From assembly GCA_019637435.1 (NCBI GenBank), contig JAHBVO010000004.1, forward strand, positions 620,001 to 684,000: a DNA stretch of 64,000 bases, read 5' to 3'. This DNA is from Candidatus Obscuribacterales bacterium (lineage in GTDB: Bacteria > Cyanobacteriota > Vampirovibrionia > Obscuribacterales > Obscuribacteraceae). The translations under genes were made by a program, and so were the position numbers. Within the stretch, counting starts at the first letter, position 1. Each line of letters opens with the position of its first letter. Shown here one piece after another: positions 1 to 8,671 of the stretch. The notes under the pieces were generated by a model. The model was not told the origin of the DNA. It saw only the letters and a program-made list of their open reading frames with translations, and did no database searches.

Positions 1-1
1 G

Positions 2-877
2 AAACTTGCCTCTTCCGCATGCAAGATCGCAGTCTATGATTGGCTGCGACGAGCAGGTACCAAAGCCAATGTCGACTCTATGGTCGGGATGCATCATACG
101 CCGTTTCTCCCTCAAGGAAGCGATGTGCCCTGGCCTCCGTCACACCCGGTAGGGACGATACCACGCGGCGTCGCGCACATCTATAAATTCGATACGGATG
201 GCGTCATCGACTACGAAGCTAAGGAAATGAAGCCGTATCCCTGGTGGGTGGTCAGCGATAAACAGAATATGATCGAGTGTTTTGATGCTCTCACTAACGG
301 TTCCAATAGTCGAACCGTGCAGCCGGTCGCTTTGACGATTATTCCACCGATCGGTATCCCGCTCGCTTCTGTTGAACTGACGCCGCGATACGATATGTTT
401 GTCCGAATCTACAGTCGCCGATATGGAAACGCCGGTGGCAAGCACGAGGGCGAACCCATGGATAACAATCTCGTCTCGCATGCTAGACCCAAACTGCGTT
501 TAGATGCCTTTAGAAACTTCGGTCGCGGGTCTTTGTGTCAACGTCTCGCCGGACGTGGTGCGAAAACGAAAGCCGACGGTCCTCTTATCGGAATTGGCGT
601 TGGTGCCATACCAACTTTGATGCCCCAGGAAGACTTCGCTTTCAAATGGCAGCTGATCAGCCTTCTGGGCCCACAAATTGATCGCGATAATGCTAAATAT
701 GAAAAATTTGACGGTACAGGACCGGGAATGCGACCTACCTATTCGACAAATGGTTCCGTCGCCGACATACGCTTCCGACGTGTCGTAATCGCGCGTGATC
801 CTGTTTCCGGCGTAATTAATGTCCTGGGAAGCACCCTTCCACTTCAAAAGCAGCAGGGCTATATCGGCGAGAAGTAA
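2..877 (+). CDS. Hypothetical protein, 5' end cut by window edge
   Basis: The reading frame is open from the window edge to the stop at 875-877, giving about 291 residues, so the true start probably lies outside. An internal ATG at 80 could serve, but the residues before it read as normal protein. I recognise no family. The visible part contains several Pro/Gly-rich turns and a hydrophobic stretch around the VALTIIPPIGIPLA segment, which looks more like a beta-sheet core than a membrane helix. The next gene follows after a short gap on the same strand. Confidence 0.55.
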   Translation, partial: KLASSACKIAVYDWLRRAGTKANVDSMVGMHHTPFLPQGSDVPWPPSHPVGTIPRGVAHIYKFDTDGVIDYEAKEMKPYPWWVVSDKQNMIECFDALTNGSNSRTVQPVALTIIPPIGIPLASVELTPRYDMFVRIYSRRYGNAGGKHEGEPMDNNLVSHARPKLRLDAFRNFGRGSLCQRLAGRGAKTKADGPLIGIGVGAIPTLMPQEDFAFKWQLISLLGPQIDRDNAKYEKFDGTGPGMRPTYSTNGSVADIRFRRVVIARDPVSGVINVLGSTLPLQKQQGYIGEK

Positions 878-903
878 ACGCGACTCTGCCGCACGGTGTC
901 AGA

Positions 904-909
904 TATAAT
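904..909 (+). promoter_or_regulatory. Possible -10 element (TATAAT) very close to a start codon
   Basis: A perfect TATAAT sits 7 bases before the ATG at 917. If it is used, transcription would begin at or next to the start codon, giving a leaderless mRNA. No convincing -35 and no Shine-Dalgarno sequence is visible, which fits a leaderless start but does not prove it. Confidence 0.3.
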
Positions 910-916
910 TAAACCC

Positions 917-2035
917 ATGCGCGTTCAGACCATCGTCTTTCTTTCATTGTGGAGTGGTGCGTTCATACCGCCCTCATTGGCTGCGCCGATCGTTGCCAAA
1001 TCTGCATCCTCGACTGCTCCAGCATCGGCGCAAGCTCCCGTCAACAACCTGGGAGCGGTGCTGAAACTTTACAGAGCTGGCAATTACAGCGCATCAAAGA
1101 AAAGTCTTGAAGAGATAGTACATTACGACTCTCAAAATATTTTTGCTCGCTACTTGCTGGCAAATTGTTTACTCGCTCTGAAACGATTGCCTGAAGCGTC
1201 ACATGAATATGAACTCGTCGTCCATCTCGGACCTAAAACTCCGTATGCGGATCAAGCTCGCAAAGCGATTAAACAGATAGAAGCCTCGCAGTTATCCAGG
1301 GCCGCTTCTCCCGTTCGTACGCTATCTGATAACCAGAGCGATGAAGCCGATATGATGGATAATTCGGACTCGGAATCAAACAGAGTTGAAACTAAGTCGT
1401 CACCAAGTCATCTACCTCCAGGAACGCTGGAGCTTATTCGAGCGCAGACTGCCAAGGCGCGTGAAAGAGCCATTCAAACTGGAAGAGCCGAGGCCGACGG
1501 CGAAAAGCACAAAGCCGAAGTGCAAGGGAAGTCTGAACGAGAAAGAGTCGAGCGTCTAATTAATAATGGTGGCAGTCGCGGAGATCAACAAGGTCTTAGC
1601 GGAGCAGATCTCGCTGCCTTGCGAAATCGCGCCGCTCAAAACGCCGAGAGTTTGCGCCAGCTTGGCGAGGCTAAAGCCGCATGGAAAGAGCGTGAAGCTC
1701 GTGATAAAGCGGAAGGACTTCAACGTCAGGCTCAAGAATTAGAAGAGCAGTTGGTCAACAACGATCGGGATTATAAAGGGAGAACTGTGAAGTTGAATCC
1801 GATAGGCACTAATCTCTACATCCGAAATTATTCGAGCGCCAAACCTGCAGTTAAATCCTTGGACGCCCAAGCGCGAATTTTGCCTGCGATTACCGATGAG
1901 ACCAGTACTGCTGCACAACTTGGCTCAACAAGCGCACAACTTAACTTCGCTAAGTCCAGGCGCTCCGCTCCTGGTGGCGGGGGAACTCGAACCGAGACAA
2001 AAATCGAGGGCGAAGTTCTACCTCGCAATCGCTAG
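917..2035 (+). CDS. Exported TPR protein with charged coiled-coil region
   Basis: The frame opens at a GTG at 896, but ATG 917 is preferred because it places a clean signal peptide at the N-terminus: basic start, hydrophobic core, and an Ala-rich cleavage region near residue 22. Residues about 45-125 form two to three TPR-like helical repeats (LYRAGNYSASKKSLEEI, then ARYLLANCLLALKRLPEAS). Residues about 170-280 are rich in Glu, Arg, Lys and Ala and are likely coiled coil. The C-terminus is basic and low in complexity. A periplasmic scaffold role is likely but no partner is known. Its TAG stop shares the bases CTAG at 2032-2035 with the stop of the convergent gene, so the two genes overlap tail to tail by 4 bases. 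Confidence 0.72.
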   Translation: MRVQTIVFLSLWSGAFIPPSLAAPIVAKSASSTAPASAQAPVNNLGAVLKLYRAGNYSASKKSLEEIVHYDSQNIFARYLLANCLLALKRLPEASHEYELVVHLGPKTPYADQARKAIKQIEASQLSRAASPVRTLSDNQSDEADMMDNSDSESNRVETKSSPSHLPPGTLELIRAQTAKARERAIQTGRAEADGEKHKAEVQGKSERERVERLINNGGSRGDQQGLSGADLAALRNRAAQNAESLRQLGEAKAAWKEREARDKAEGLQRQAQELEEQLVNNDRDYKGRTVKLNPIGTNLYIRNYSSAKPAVKSLDAQARILPAITDETSTAAQLGSTSAQLNFAKSRRSAPGGGGTRTETKIEGEVLPRNR

Positions 2036-3642
2036 TGTCGCGTACTCAAATTTGCAAATTCTTGATCGACATAGTCACTCTCCGTCGTGTAGATGACTTC
2101 GGAATGCAGCTCCAGCGCTAACGTTTCGGATGCCTGCTCGGCTTCAGCCAATTTCGCTCTGAGTGTTTCATCGGGTTTTGAAACAGAATTTCTCAGCTTC
2201 ATTCTCAAACTGTTTCGCTTATCGATTCTAGAATTAATAAAGATAAGTGCCACTGCTCGTAGTGCCGGAAGAACCGAAATAATAACTGCGAATACGAGCA
2301 TAAAAAGCGAAAGTCCGTGGAAGCTCTGAAGAAGCCGCATGCTGCTTGATGCACCGAAAAACCAGATACTGCCGACCAGGTTTAAGGCGACTAGAAAAGT
2401 ATTTAGGTAGGTCGCGTGGGATTCGGCAAGACTGAAAGCCAGATTCCTCTCCATCAGATACTGCGGCAAATGTGCCTTCTCATGGATCGCCGTCACCGTC
2501 TGGCGTCTGACGTGGCTATGGTACAAGTTTCGTAATTGGTCGGAATCTTGTTGTGCTTTGTTCGACGAGTCGGGTGCCGGGAGCAGCTCCTTCACGAATG
2601 ATGGGAACACATAGATGATGTTGCCCGTGTCTGAAACATCCGGAGCACCGTTGAAGTGTACTAAAACGCTCAGCATCCAGTCCTCGTCCTTGCCGCCTAA
2701 CTTGCTCATGTAAGGAGCAACTTGCTCTGCTACGACGACACCGTTGTTTTTTTCAATGACTCGACCGACGTACTGCCACTGTTTGTCTTCCATATTCAGA
2801 TTCGGATCTCCATCTCCGAAAATAAAGGAGAAGAAGTCCATGAAAAAGTCGGAACTCTTCGTTTCCGTCGTTTGCTTTGAGTTTACCGCAGCGGTAACGA
2901 GGGCGCAGGCTGGCTGCACCTGACTAGGTCGCGAATAGCTGTGACTGTTCCATGAATCATCATAAAAATACGCGCTGTGATAAGGCGACCACCAGTTTAA
3001 ATAGGTTGTAAACTCGAAACATCGGAGCAAATCCACGAAGCACTCGCCCAGATTCGGTCCCCAACTTGCGCTACTCTCCAGCAGGGCACCACCAGCGGTG
3101 CTGCCGGCTTCTGCGCTTGCGCCGCCCAGATCGCCCAATCCGCCCAGCGCATCGCCGTCGCTATTCGAAAGCAGGGCGAATAGTCCGAAGATGACCATGA
3201 GAATCGAACCAACCAGAATGACGCCGAACGATATGCGGAAGAGAAACCACAGAAGGCTTAATGCGATTCGAGCGACTATGACCGTCAAGCCAACAATCAG
3301 ACGAATACCGAGCTTGAACAGTTTGATGGTGAACTTGCCTTGCGAATAAAACAGATTCTTAGTTAGATCGAAAACATAGCTGCTTGCGAAATTTGGAGCG
3401 AAGCGATAACAAATTCTCCCGCTTGAGTCGACCTCCAGATGCGCCTGTGTTTCAGCTGCCACCAGGTTTAGTTGCCTGACGGCAGTGAGGAGTGGCATTC
3501 CCGTTTCCAGCGCTATAAGTTCGGGGGTGACCCTTGGTCCGAGCAGTTCTATCGCGTTTAAGATCCTTTTCTTGTCTTCTGAGTGAACGGGTGCGAGAAG
3601 CGCTTGCAACATTCGTATAAACCCATCAACGACGACAGACAT
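2032..3642 (-). CDS. Multi-pass membrane protein with N-terminal winged-helix-like domain
   Basis: 536 residues. The first 90 or so look like a winged-helix fold (KKRILNAIELLG, then TPELIALETGMPLLTAV, then a short beta hairpin ending YRFAPNF). A long hydrophobic block near 105-160 holds two membrane segments. The middle is soluble, rich in Ser/Trp/Tyr, and carries a run of acidic and Gly residues. Two more membrane segments lie near 425-490, and the C-terminus is charged. The layout recalls conserved cyanobacterial/plastid membrane proteins with an N-terminal helix-turn-helix, but that link is from memory and weak. An 8-bp hairpin at 3652-3670 lies just before the start codon. Function unknown. 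Confidence 0.65.
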   Translation of the reverse strand: MSVVVDGFIRMLQALLAPVHSEDKKRILNAIELLGPRVTPELIALETGMPLLTAVRQLNLVAAETQAHLEVDSSGRICYRFAPNFASSYVFDLTKNLFYSQGKFTIKLFKLGIRLIVGLTVIVARIALSLLWFLFRISFGVILVGSILMVIFGLFALLSNSDGDALGGLGDLGGASAEAGSTAGGALLESSASWGPNLGECFVDLLRCFEFTTYLNWWSPYHSAYFYDDSWNSHSYSRPSQVQPACALVTAAVNSKQTTETKSSDFFMDFFSFIFGDGDPNLNMEDKQWQYVGRVIEKNNGVVVAEQVAPYMSKLGGKDEDWMLSVLVHFNGAPDVSDTGNIIYVFPSFVKELLPAPDSSNKAQQDSDQLRNLYHSHVRRQTVTAIHEKAHLPQYLMERNLAFSLAESHATYLNTFLVALNLVGSIWFFGASSSMRLLQSFHGLSLFMLVFAVIISVLPALRAVALIFINSRIDKRNSLRMKLRNSVSKPDETLRAKLAEAEQASETLALELHSEVIYTTESDYVDQEFANLSTRH

Positions 3643-3651
3643 GGCAAAGCG

Positions 3652-3670
3652 GCTCGCACGAGGTGCGGGC
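3652..3670 (-). promoter_or_regulatory. Hairpin immediately upstream of a start codon
   Basis: GCTCGCAC, a 3-base loop and GTGCGGGC form an 8-bp stem (one G-T pair) ending 9 bases before the minus-strand ATG at 3642. No Shine-Dalgarno lies between them. It could restrict translation or be a relic of an upstream terminator, but there is no T-run. Confidence 0.3.
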
Positions 3671-3855
3671 GTTGCTGCTTTCTATCAACATATCGCGAAC
3701 TGTTGACAAGTCAGCTTTTCTTAAGCAGCGCTTAATATTCCGAAATCTTTCAGGCGATTGGAACGGGATGGCATTGTTCGAATAGGCATCGCATCTGATA
3801 CCAGCGCACGCCGTTCCAGTTCGTAGTTAAGTCCGAAACTACTACGAAATGCGGC

Positions 3856-4476
3856 TTACTTGCTTTGCTTGCGTTTCTTGTAAAGCACAATCCACGCCAA
3901 CTTTGGAGAGCCGTTCGGAAGAACGAACGACGCGCGCTCCACCTTATGAATTTCAAGGTGTTTTTCTGCGTCATCGACCAGTTCGCTCAACTTCAATTGC
4001 GGCGGACCTTCTTCATCTGGTCCCCGGTACTCGTCAGCATTACCCGCCAGGCAGAGCCAAAAGCCATCTTCGCTTAATGCTTCAACGACGCGGTCGATAA
4101 ACACGCGGCGAAGCTCAGGTGTCATCACATGAAAAACACCTCGGTCGAATACGAAGTCAACGCTTCCCGGTTGTACCGGATTCTTCTCGATGATATCCGA
4201 AACCTGAAATTCAACTGAGGTTCCGGAAGATTTTTGTTTGTCATTTGCCGCATCGATAGCGGCTGGCGACAAATCAGTCGCTATGACCTTGCAGCCTTTT
4301 TGAGCCATCCAAATTGCATTGGTTCCCGTGCCGCAACCGATCTCAAGAACAGTGGCCGGTAGCTTTTTTAGTGAGGAGAAATACTGTTCCAACTCTGGCG
4401 CTTGCACACCTGAATCCCATGGCAGTGCTTCTTTCCCGGCCTTATAGCGCTCATCCCATGTGCATTCTTTGTACAT
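3856..4476 (-). CDS. Class I SAM-dependent methyltransferase
   Basis: 206 residues, the usual size for small class I methyltransferases. Motif I is VLEIGCGTGTNAIW near residues 42-55, followed by the acidic end of strand 2 (VIATDLSP) and a motif IV-like FVFDRGVFHVM. The N-terminal ALPWDSGVQAPELE resembles the W-D-x-G substrate-gating segment of thiopurine-methyltransferase-like and related small-molecule enzymes. The expected reaction is methyl transfer from S-adenosylmethionine to a small molecule; the acceptor cannot be read from the sequence. Cytoplasmic. It is transcribed away from the secreted-protein gene at 4596. Confidence 0.85.
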   Translation of the reverse strand: MYKECTWDERYKAGKEALPWDSGVQAPELEQYFSSLKKLPATVLEIGCGTGTNAIWMAQKGCKVIATDLSPAAIDAANDKQKSSGTSVEFQVSDIIEKNPVQPGSVDFVFDRGVFHVMTPELRRVFIDRVVEALSEDGFWLCLAGNADEYRGPDEEGPPQLKLSELVDDAEKHLEIHKVERASFVLPNGSPKLAWIVLYKKRKQSK

Positions 4477-4595
4477 CTCGGGCTCCTCATGATGGTCTTC
4501 ACTGGTGCGTCGCTTTGCAACGTGGTATGCTCAGGGTGTCCGTAACTTACCACTTCTTTTATACTTGGCCGCGGCATAAATTCCTCTTAGTCGCT

Positions 4596-5237
4596 ATGAA
4601 AAAAACACTTTTGGCAATTTCGCTGGTCTTTCTGAATGGGTTGTTGCTCGCGCCATCCTCGGCCCAAGAAATCAAGGTAGAGGATGCCGGACTCATGGAA
4701 GTTCAACAGAGTCAGAATGGTTGGAATTCTAAAGAACGACAGTTTGTGAAAACACCCGCAGGCGAGAAGAAACCTGCTGTTTCCGAAGCACATGCTCGCC
4801 AGGTGCCTGTCTTGCCAGGTCGAACACCGTCCGCCGACAGCCGCGGGCGCCCGGATTTGCCAGCCGTTCGTTCAACACGCGCACAGAGCTATATGTTGAA
4901 TCGAGGCTCGAGCAAGACAAGGAAGCAGGCTCAAAGTCGAGACGCGAACTTGAATGCAGGCTCAAGTGTCAAAACTACTGTTACCACTATCACTGGTCCT
5001 CTCGAGATTATTCGCAACGGACCGACATCCAGCAAGGGCGCGGGCAGAACTGGGACCGGAGCTATTCGAGTGCCGCTTGGCACCGGTCGGGGCAATGAGA
5101 TTGGTGCTCCTAAAAACATGCCGAGCGTGAAGCAGGTTCAGAAGCCGAGACCGCCAAGCCAGAATTCATCAACTTCTTCGTATGCGGCGAGCTATGGAGC
5201 TTACGACCCGAATGCAAAGAAAAAACGCAACTATTAG
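4596..5237 (+). CDS. Small exported protein of unknown function
   Basis: The frame is open further upstream, but the ATG at 4596 starts a textbook signal peptide (MKKTLLAISLVFLNGLLLAP, then SSAQ), so this start is chosen. The mature part, about 190 residues, is basic, low in hydrophobic residues and rich in Ser, Thr, Gly, Pro and Arg, suggesting a disordered or wall-associated secreted protein. No domain is recognised. It ends immediately next to the stop of the convergent kinase gene, with no spacer. Confidence 0.65.
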   Translation: MKKTLLAISLVFLNGLLLAPSSAQEIKVEDAGLMEVQQSQNGWNSKERQFVKTPAGEKKPAVSEAHARQVPVLPGRTPSADSRGRPDLPAVRSTRAQSYMLNRGSSKTRKQAQSRDANLNAGSSVKTTVTTITGPLEIIRNGPTSSKGAGRTGTGAIRVPLGTGRGNEIGAPKNMPSVKQVQKPRPPSQNSSTSSYAASYGAYDPNAKKKRNY

Positions 5238-7307
5238 TTATTTGTCTGTTTGAAATGCACCATGGGTGATACTGGAGCCATCTTCATCGTCCCACATAGT
5301 ATCGTCCATGGCTTCTGAAAATACGCTGAAGTCGAATGTGTCCGAGTCTTCCATTCTAAGCCTGATATTGTGTTCTGCTGCCAGCTTGTTCATCGTCACA
5401 CCCGGAAGTAGAATTGCGCATCCTTCGGCGACAATTTCCATTGGGCGTTTCCGATTTTTGAAATAGTTGAGCCCGACCGCTGTGATCTTCGGATTGCCGG
5501 AAACGTTGATTTTATGCAGGTCCATTGGGAATGTGCTGAGTACTTTCATGTGCTCATCTGTCAATCCTGATTTGCGCATACTCACGAATTCCAGCAACTT
5601 CAACTTTCTGAGTTCTGCCAGGCCAGCCGGCGTGATCTGAGTTGATTCGTCAATCACGAGGCGATCAATTCTACCCAGACTGGCGATCTTCTTTAAACCC
5701 TTGTTGGTGATTCTATTGCAGTCATCCATCGTTATTGTTGTTGGATGGAGGGCTACGATGTTGTCGATATCTTTGTCCGTCAAATTCGCCTTGTGCAATA
5801 TGATGTTTTGAAATTGTTTTCCTTGTCGAGCCATCTCCGCAATCTCGACAGCACTATTATCCGCGCCGAAGTATGAATCATCGCTTGCTCCGACAGTTGC
5901 GAAGCCAGTCATGGCGTGAGACATTTGCTCCGCATTTTCTTTTGATTCAACAGCAACTTTTCGTTCAGTGTTGCTCTGTCGAAATCGTTTCACTGCTAAC
6001 TTCTCAGATTCTTTCTTTGGATTGAGGGCAGTGACCGCTATCGCGGCAAACAGTCCGCAAATTATTAAGAGTGTCATAGCAATCGCCAGATTGAGACTGC
6101 CTTTTTTCGCCTTTTCTCTGGCAAAAACTCCGGTCGTCTCTGGTGTCGTATCCGGTATCAGACTTTTGGCAAGCTCTGCTGTAGATTGAAATCGACTATC
6201 GGGATTTTTTTCCAGACATTTAGCTACTATCGATTCGAGTTTTTCAGGTATGTATTTGTCGATGACCTCAGACATTCTGGGAGCTCTTTCATTGACATGC
6301 ATATAAAGCGTGTTGAGCGCGGTTTCGCCAACGAAAGGCGGGCGACCTGTGAGCAATTCGAACATCACGCATCCAAGTGAGTAGACCTCGCATCGCGCGT
6401 CATATGACTTGTTGGCAGCGAGCTCAGGGCTCATATACAGCGGGCTTCCCACAAGGCACGTTCCTTGAAAGATTGTTACGTCCTTGTGGTCCTCAACGTG
6501 CGCGAGACCGAAGTCAATTAACCTTGCTTCGAATTTATGGTCACCGAGGTTTTTCACCAATATATTACTGGGCTTCACATCTCGGTGAAAAACTCCGTTT
6601 TCATGCGCTACCTGGAGTCCTTCACTCAGCAGACCGATTATGTTTGCCACCTCATTGGGCTGAAGAGCACCGTTCTCCTCTAAATACTTGTCTAAGGAAA
6701 TTCCGTCGATGAACTCCATTACCATGAATGGATCACCAGATTCGGTGGCACCGAAGTCGAGGACTTGCACGATTGCGGGATGTGACAGCCGGCTTGAAGC
6801 CTTTGCCTCTTGCTGAAAGGCAACTAATTGCTCCGGCGTCAGTTGTCTTAGAGTTTTAACGGCTACCTTTTTGTTTAAAACCAGATCTCTGCAAAGGTAG
6901 ACTGAACCGGCCATGCCTCCGCCGATTTCCATTAGCGGTTTATATCGGTTTACTGGAAATTTTTCGCTGGGCAGCGGCAACGGTTCCGGATCTTCCTCTA
7001 CGTCAACGAAGTCAGGCTGGCTGATGACGGCTTCGCCTAAGGAGGCAAGGGGAACGGACACTGCTTCCGGTTTCTCACAGTCGCAGATGTCGACGCGAAA
7101 AACCCATTGTGTGAAACTGCCCGGACGACCTCGCTCGATTCGCTTCTTGCAGATCGCGCAAATGTTTACTGTCGGTCCCTGTTCCTCGAATGAATCCAGC
7201 GATGGAGCACCGCAGTTACACGCAACGATCCATTGAGTCAATCGACCCGAAGCCTTTGGTTCTTTCGGCTGGCGACAGGTCGGGCAGAGTTCGGAAGAAT
7301 TGGTCAT
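5238..7307 (-). CDS. Ser/Thr protein kinase with zinc ribbons, one membrane segment and C-terminal LRR
   Basis: About 689 residues from ATG 7307; a GTG at 7328 is possible but would overlap the upstream gene. Order of parts: two Cys-rich ribbons near 8-65 (CPTC, CNC, CAIC, CDC); a Pknb-type kinase domain near 120-385 with a Gly loop (IGGGMAGSV), VAVK lysine, HRDVKPSN catalytic loop, DFGLAH metal motif and SPLYMSPE activation segment; a membrane helix near 410-435; and leucine-rich repeats of the AMN1/GxxxIT type near 500-640. It is therefore probably membrane-anchored with the LRR part outside. It is a paralogue of the kinase at 40274. The gene begins 10 bases after the stop of 7318-7770, so the two are likely co-transcribed. 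Confidence 0.88.
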   Translation of the reverse strand: MTNSSELCPTCRQPKEPKASGRLTQWIVACNCGAPSLDSFEEQGPTVNICAICKKRIERGRPGSFTQWVFRVDICDCEKPEAVSVPLASLGEAVISQPDFVDVEEDPEPLPLPSEKFPVNRYKPLMEIGGGMAGSVYLCRDLVLNKKVAVKTLRQLTPEQLVAFQQEAKASSRLSHPAIVQVLDFGATESGDPFMVMEFIDGISLDKYLEENGALQPNEVANIIGLLSEGLQVAHENGVFHRDVKPSNILVKNLGDHKFEARLIDFGLAHVEDHKDVTIFQGTCLVGSPLYMSPELAANKSYDARCEVYSLGCVMFELLTGRPPFVGETALNTLYMHVNERAPRMSEVIDKYIPEKLESIVAKCLEKNPDSRFQSTAELAKSLIPDTTPETTGVFAREKAKKGSLNLAIAMTLLIICGLFAAIAVTALNPKKESEKLAVKRFRQSNTERKVAVESKENAEQMSHAMTGFATVGASDDSYFGADNSAVEIAEMARQGKQFQNIILHKANLTDKDIDNIVALHPTTITMDDCNRITNKGLKKIASLGRIDRLVIDESTQITPAGLAELRKLKLLEFVSMRKSGLTDEHMKVLSTFPMDLHKINVSGNPKITAVGLNYFKNRKRPMEIVAEGCAILLPGVTMNKLAAEHNIRLRMEDSDTFDFSVFSEAMDDTMWDDEDGSSITHGAFQTDK

Positions 7308-7317
7308 CGTTCGACCA

Positions 7318-7770
7318 CTAGATATCACGCATATCGGAAACGATGTTCGAGAAGATAAATTGCATTTTTTCCAAGTCAGCTGCTACTTCTCTACGCAATT
7401 TATCCAGGGTTTCCCAGTCATGGTTTGCGGCTGCTTCTATAATTTGTTTTTCGCGCAGAGCGAGCGCATCCAGAGATTCCTGAGGACGTTCAAGAGCTGC
7501 TTGCCATTCACGTTTGTAGTCGTCGTACTTCTGCAACTCAGTTTTGGTCAGCAGGGCGTTCTCTGTCGAGCCTCGAACATCATTGATTTTCAGTTCAACA
7601 CCTTCATCAGTCTCGACGTTGTCGTCGGTCGCCAGTTCAAGCAACAGGTTGATAGGATGACCGTTCGCGTCTGCGCGCAAATTGTCCGCTGCCTCGTTCC
7701 TGGCTCCTGAAGCTTTGCTGGCTTTCGTGTCTGCTGAATCGTTATGATTTTCCGGTTTCGGTGTTGACAT
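7318..7770 (-). CDS. Small hydrophilic helical protein upstream of kinase
   Basis: 150 residues. The ATG at 7770 is chosen over 7824 because AGGGA lies 7-8 bases before it. The first 60 residues are polar and probably disordered. The remainder is rich in Glu, Lys, Leu and Arg and should form long helices or a coiled coil (ALALREKQIIEAAANHDW, then EVAADLEKMQFIFSNIV). No catalytic motif or signal peptide. The next gene is the kinase at 5238-7307, with a 10-base gap, so a role as kinase partner or substrate is plausible but only inferred from position. Confidence 0.6.
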   Translation of the reverse strand: MSTPKPENHNDSADTKASKASGARNEAADNLRADANGHPINLLLELATDDNVETDEGVELKINDVRGSTENALLTKTELQKYDDYKREWQAALERPQESLDALALREKQIIEAAANHDWETLDKLRREVAADLEKMQFIFSNIVSDMRDI

Positions 7771-7928
7771 GCTCGCGTCCCTGGGTCCAGAATCTTTATA
7801 CCCAGCGGGGTGCCGGAAGGTCAACCATCGGCGCTTTGCGAATGTTAATTCTTGGGCGGTGCGCTCCGGCTACCCTTAGACTTCTTTGAATACAGCTTCC
7901 TACCTTTGGCTGGGTGGTTGCAAACCTA

Positions 7929-8558
7929 TCAATGTTTCGAGTCCTTCAAAAGTTGAGTGTATAAAACATCACATCCGAAATCGGAACAGCGGGTAATCTG
8001 CAGCTTTCCACCGGTGATTGCCTCTCTTATCTTATGAGTAGTGACCACCTTGCCACCGATTATGATGGCAACTGATTTACCGCAATGTTTTTCGGTAAAA
8101 CTCTCCAAAGGTTTGATTTGATCCTCTGCAAGCTGTAGGAGAAGTTTCGTGCGTCCGTTGTCGTCAGAACCTTTAGCAGGGTCAGTCGAGAAGATGAAAG
8201 GTATAAACTGTTCCTGCGAAACCGCTATGAAGGAAGTCGTTTCGCGCTCGGATGGTTGGAGGAACTCGAAGTCATTGATGACAATCTCCTCGTCGGGAGC
8301 GGCTGGCTCGACCTTAGCTCTATCTGGGTCTTGGCGCAAGATCAGGTAAAGACCATCTTTCAGTTTCGATTTCGATTTTCCCGTCTCAGTCTTATGGTGC
8401 GAGCTTTGTGGGAGCGCATCGGCTGGCATCGTGCCGGTCGAAGTCGTCGGCCCCTCACTGGCTGTCACTGGCATTCCGCACACGCTCACCGTTGTGATAA
8501 TCACCAGAACTCCGAACGTTGACCTGCGCCGCAAGTTTGAGTCCTTCGATGTTGTCAT
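7929..8558 (-). CDS. Exported protein with SecD P1-head-like domain
   Basis: 209 residues. Residues 1-35 form a signal peptide after a basic start. AGGTG lies 6-10 bases before the ATG. After a Ser/Thr-rich linker, residues about 110-205 match the pattern of the SecD/SecDF P1 head: a strand ending PFIFST, then a polar helix, then GKSVAIIIGGKVVTTHKI, then ITGGKLQIT. In true SecD this domain sits between membrane helices of the translocase; here it is alone and exported, with no SecD membrane region. It may be a detached periplasmic domain used by other export proteins. Two cysteines near the C-terminus (RCSDFGCDV) could form a disulfide. Confidence 0.65.
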   Translation of the reverse strand: MTTSKDSNLRRRSTFGVLVIITTVSVCGMPVTASEGPTTSTGTMPADALPQSSHHKTETGKSKSKLKDGLYLILRQDPDRAKVEPAAPDEEIVINDFEFLQPSERETTSFIAVSQEQFIPFIFSTDPAKGSDDNGRTKLLLQLAEDQIKPLESFTEKHCGKSVAIIIGGKVVTTHKIREAITGGKLQITRCSDFGCDVLYTQLLKDSKH

Positions 8559-8588
8559 ATATTCACCTGATTGGAGGTTAGCAGTTGT

Positions 8589-8594
8589 TATAAT
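8589..8594 (+). promoter_or_regulatory. Putative -10 box (TATAAT) for the reductase operon
   Basis: TATAAT lies 78 bases before the ATG at 8672 in the divergent gap. No good -35 is seen at the right distance, so the call rests on the -10 alone and on the lack of any other promoter for the three-gene operon downstream. Confidence 0.35.
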
Positions 8595-8671
8595 TGACTG
8601 GCTCCCTGGGAAGCTTTTTTGAGTTTATTTGATCCAGCAACTGCTAACCTTAAACAGCAGTGGAGGAATTT

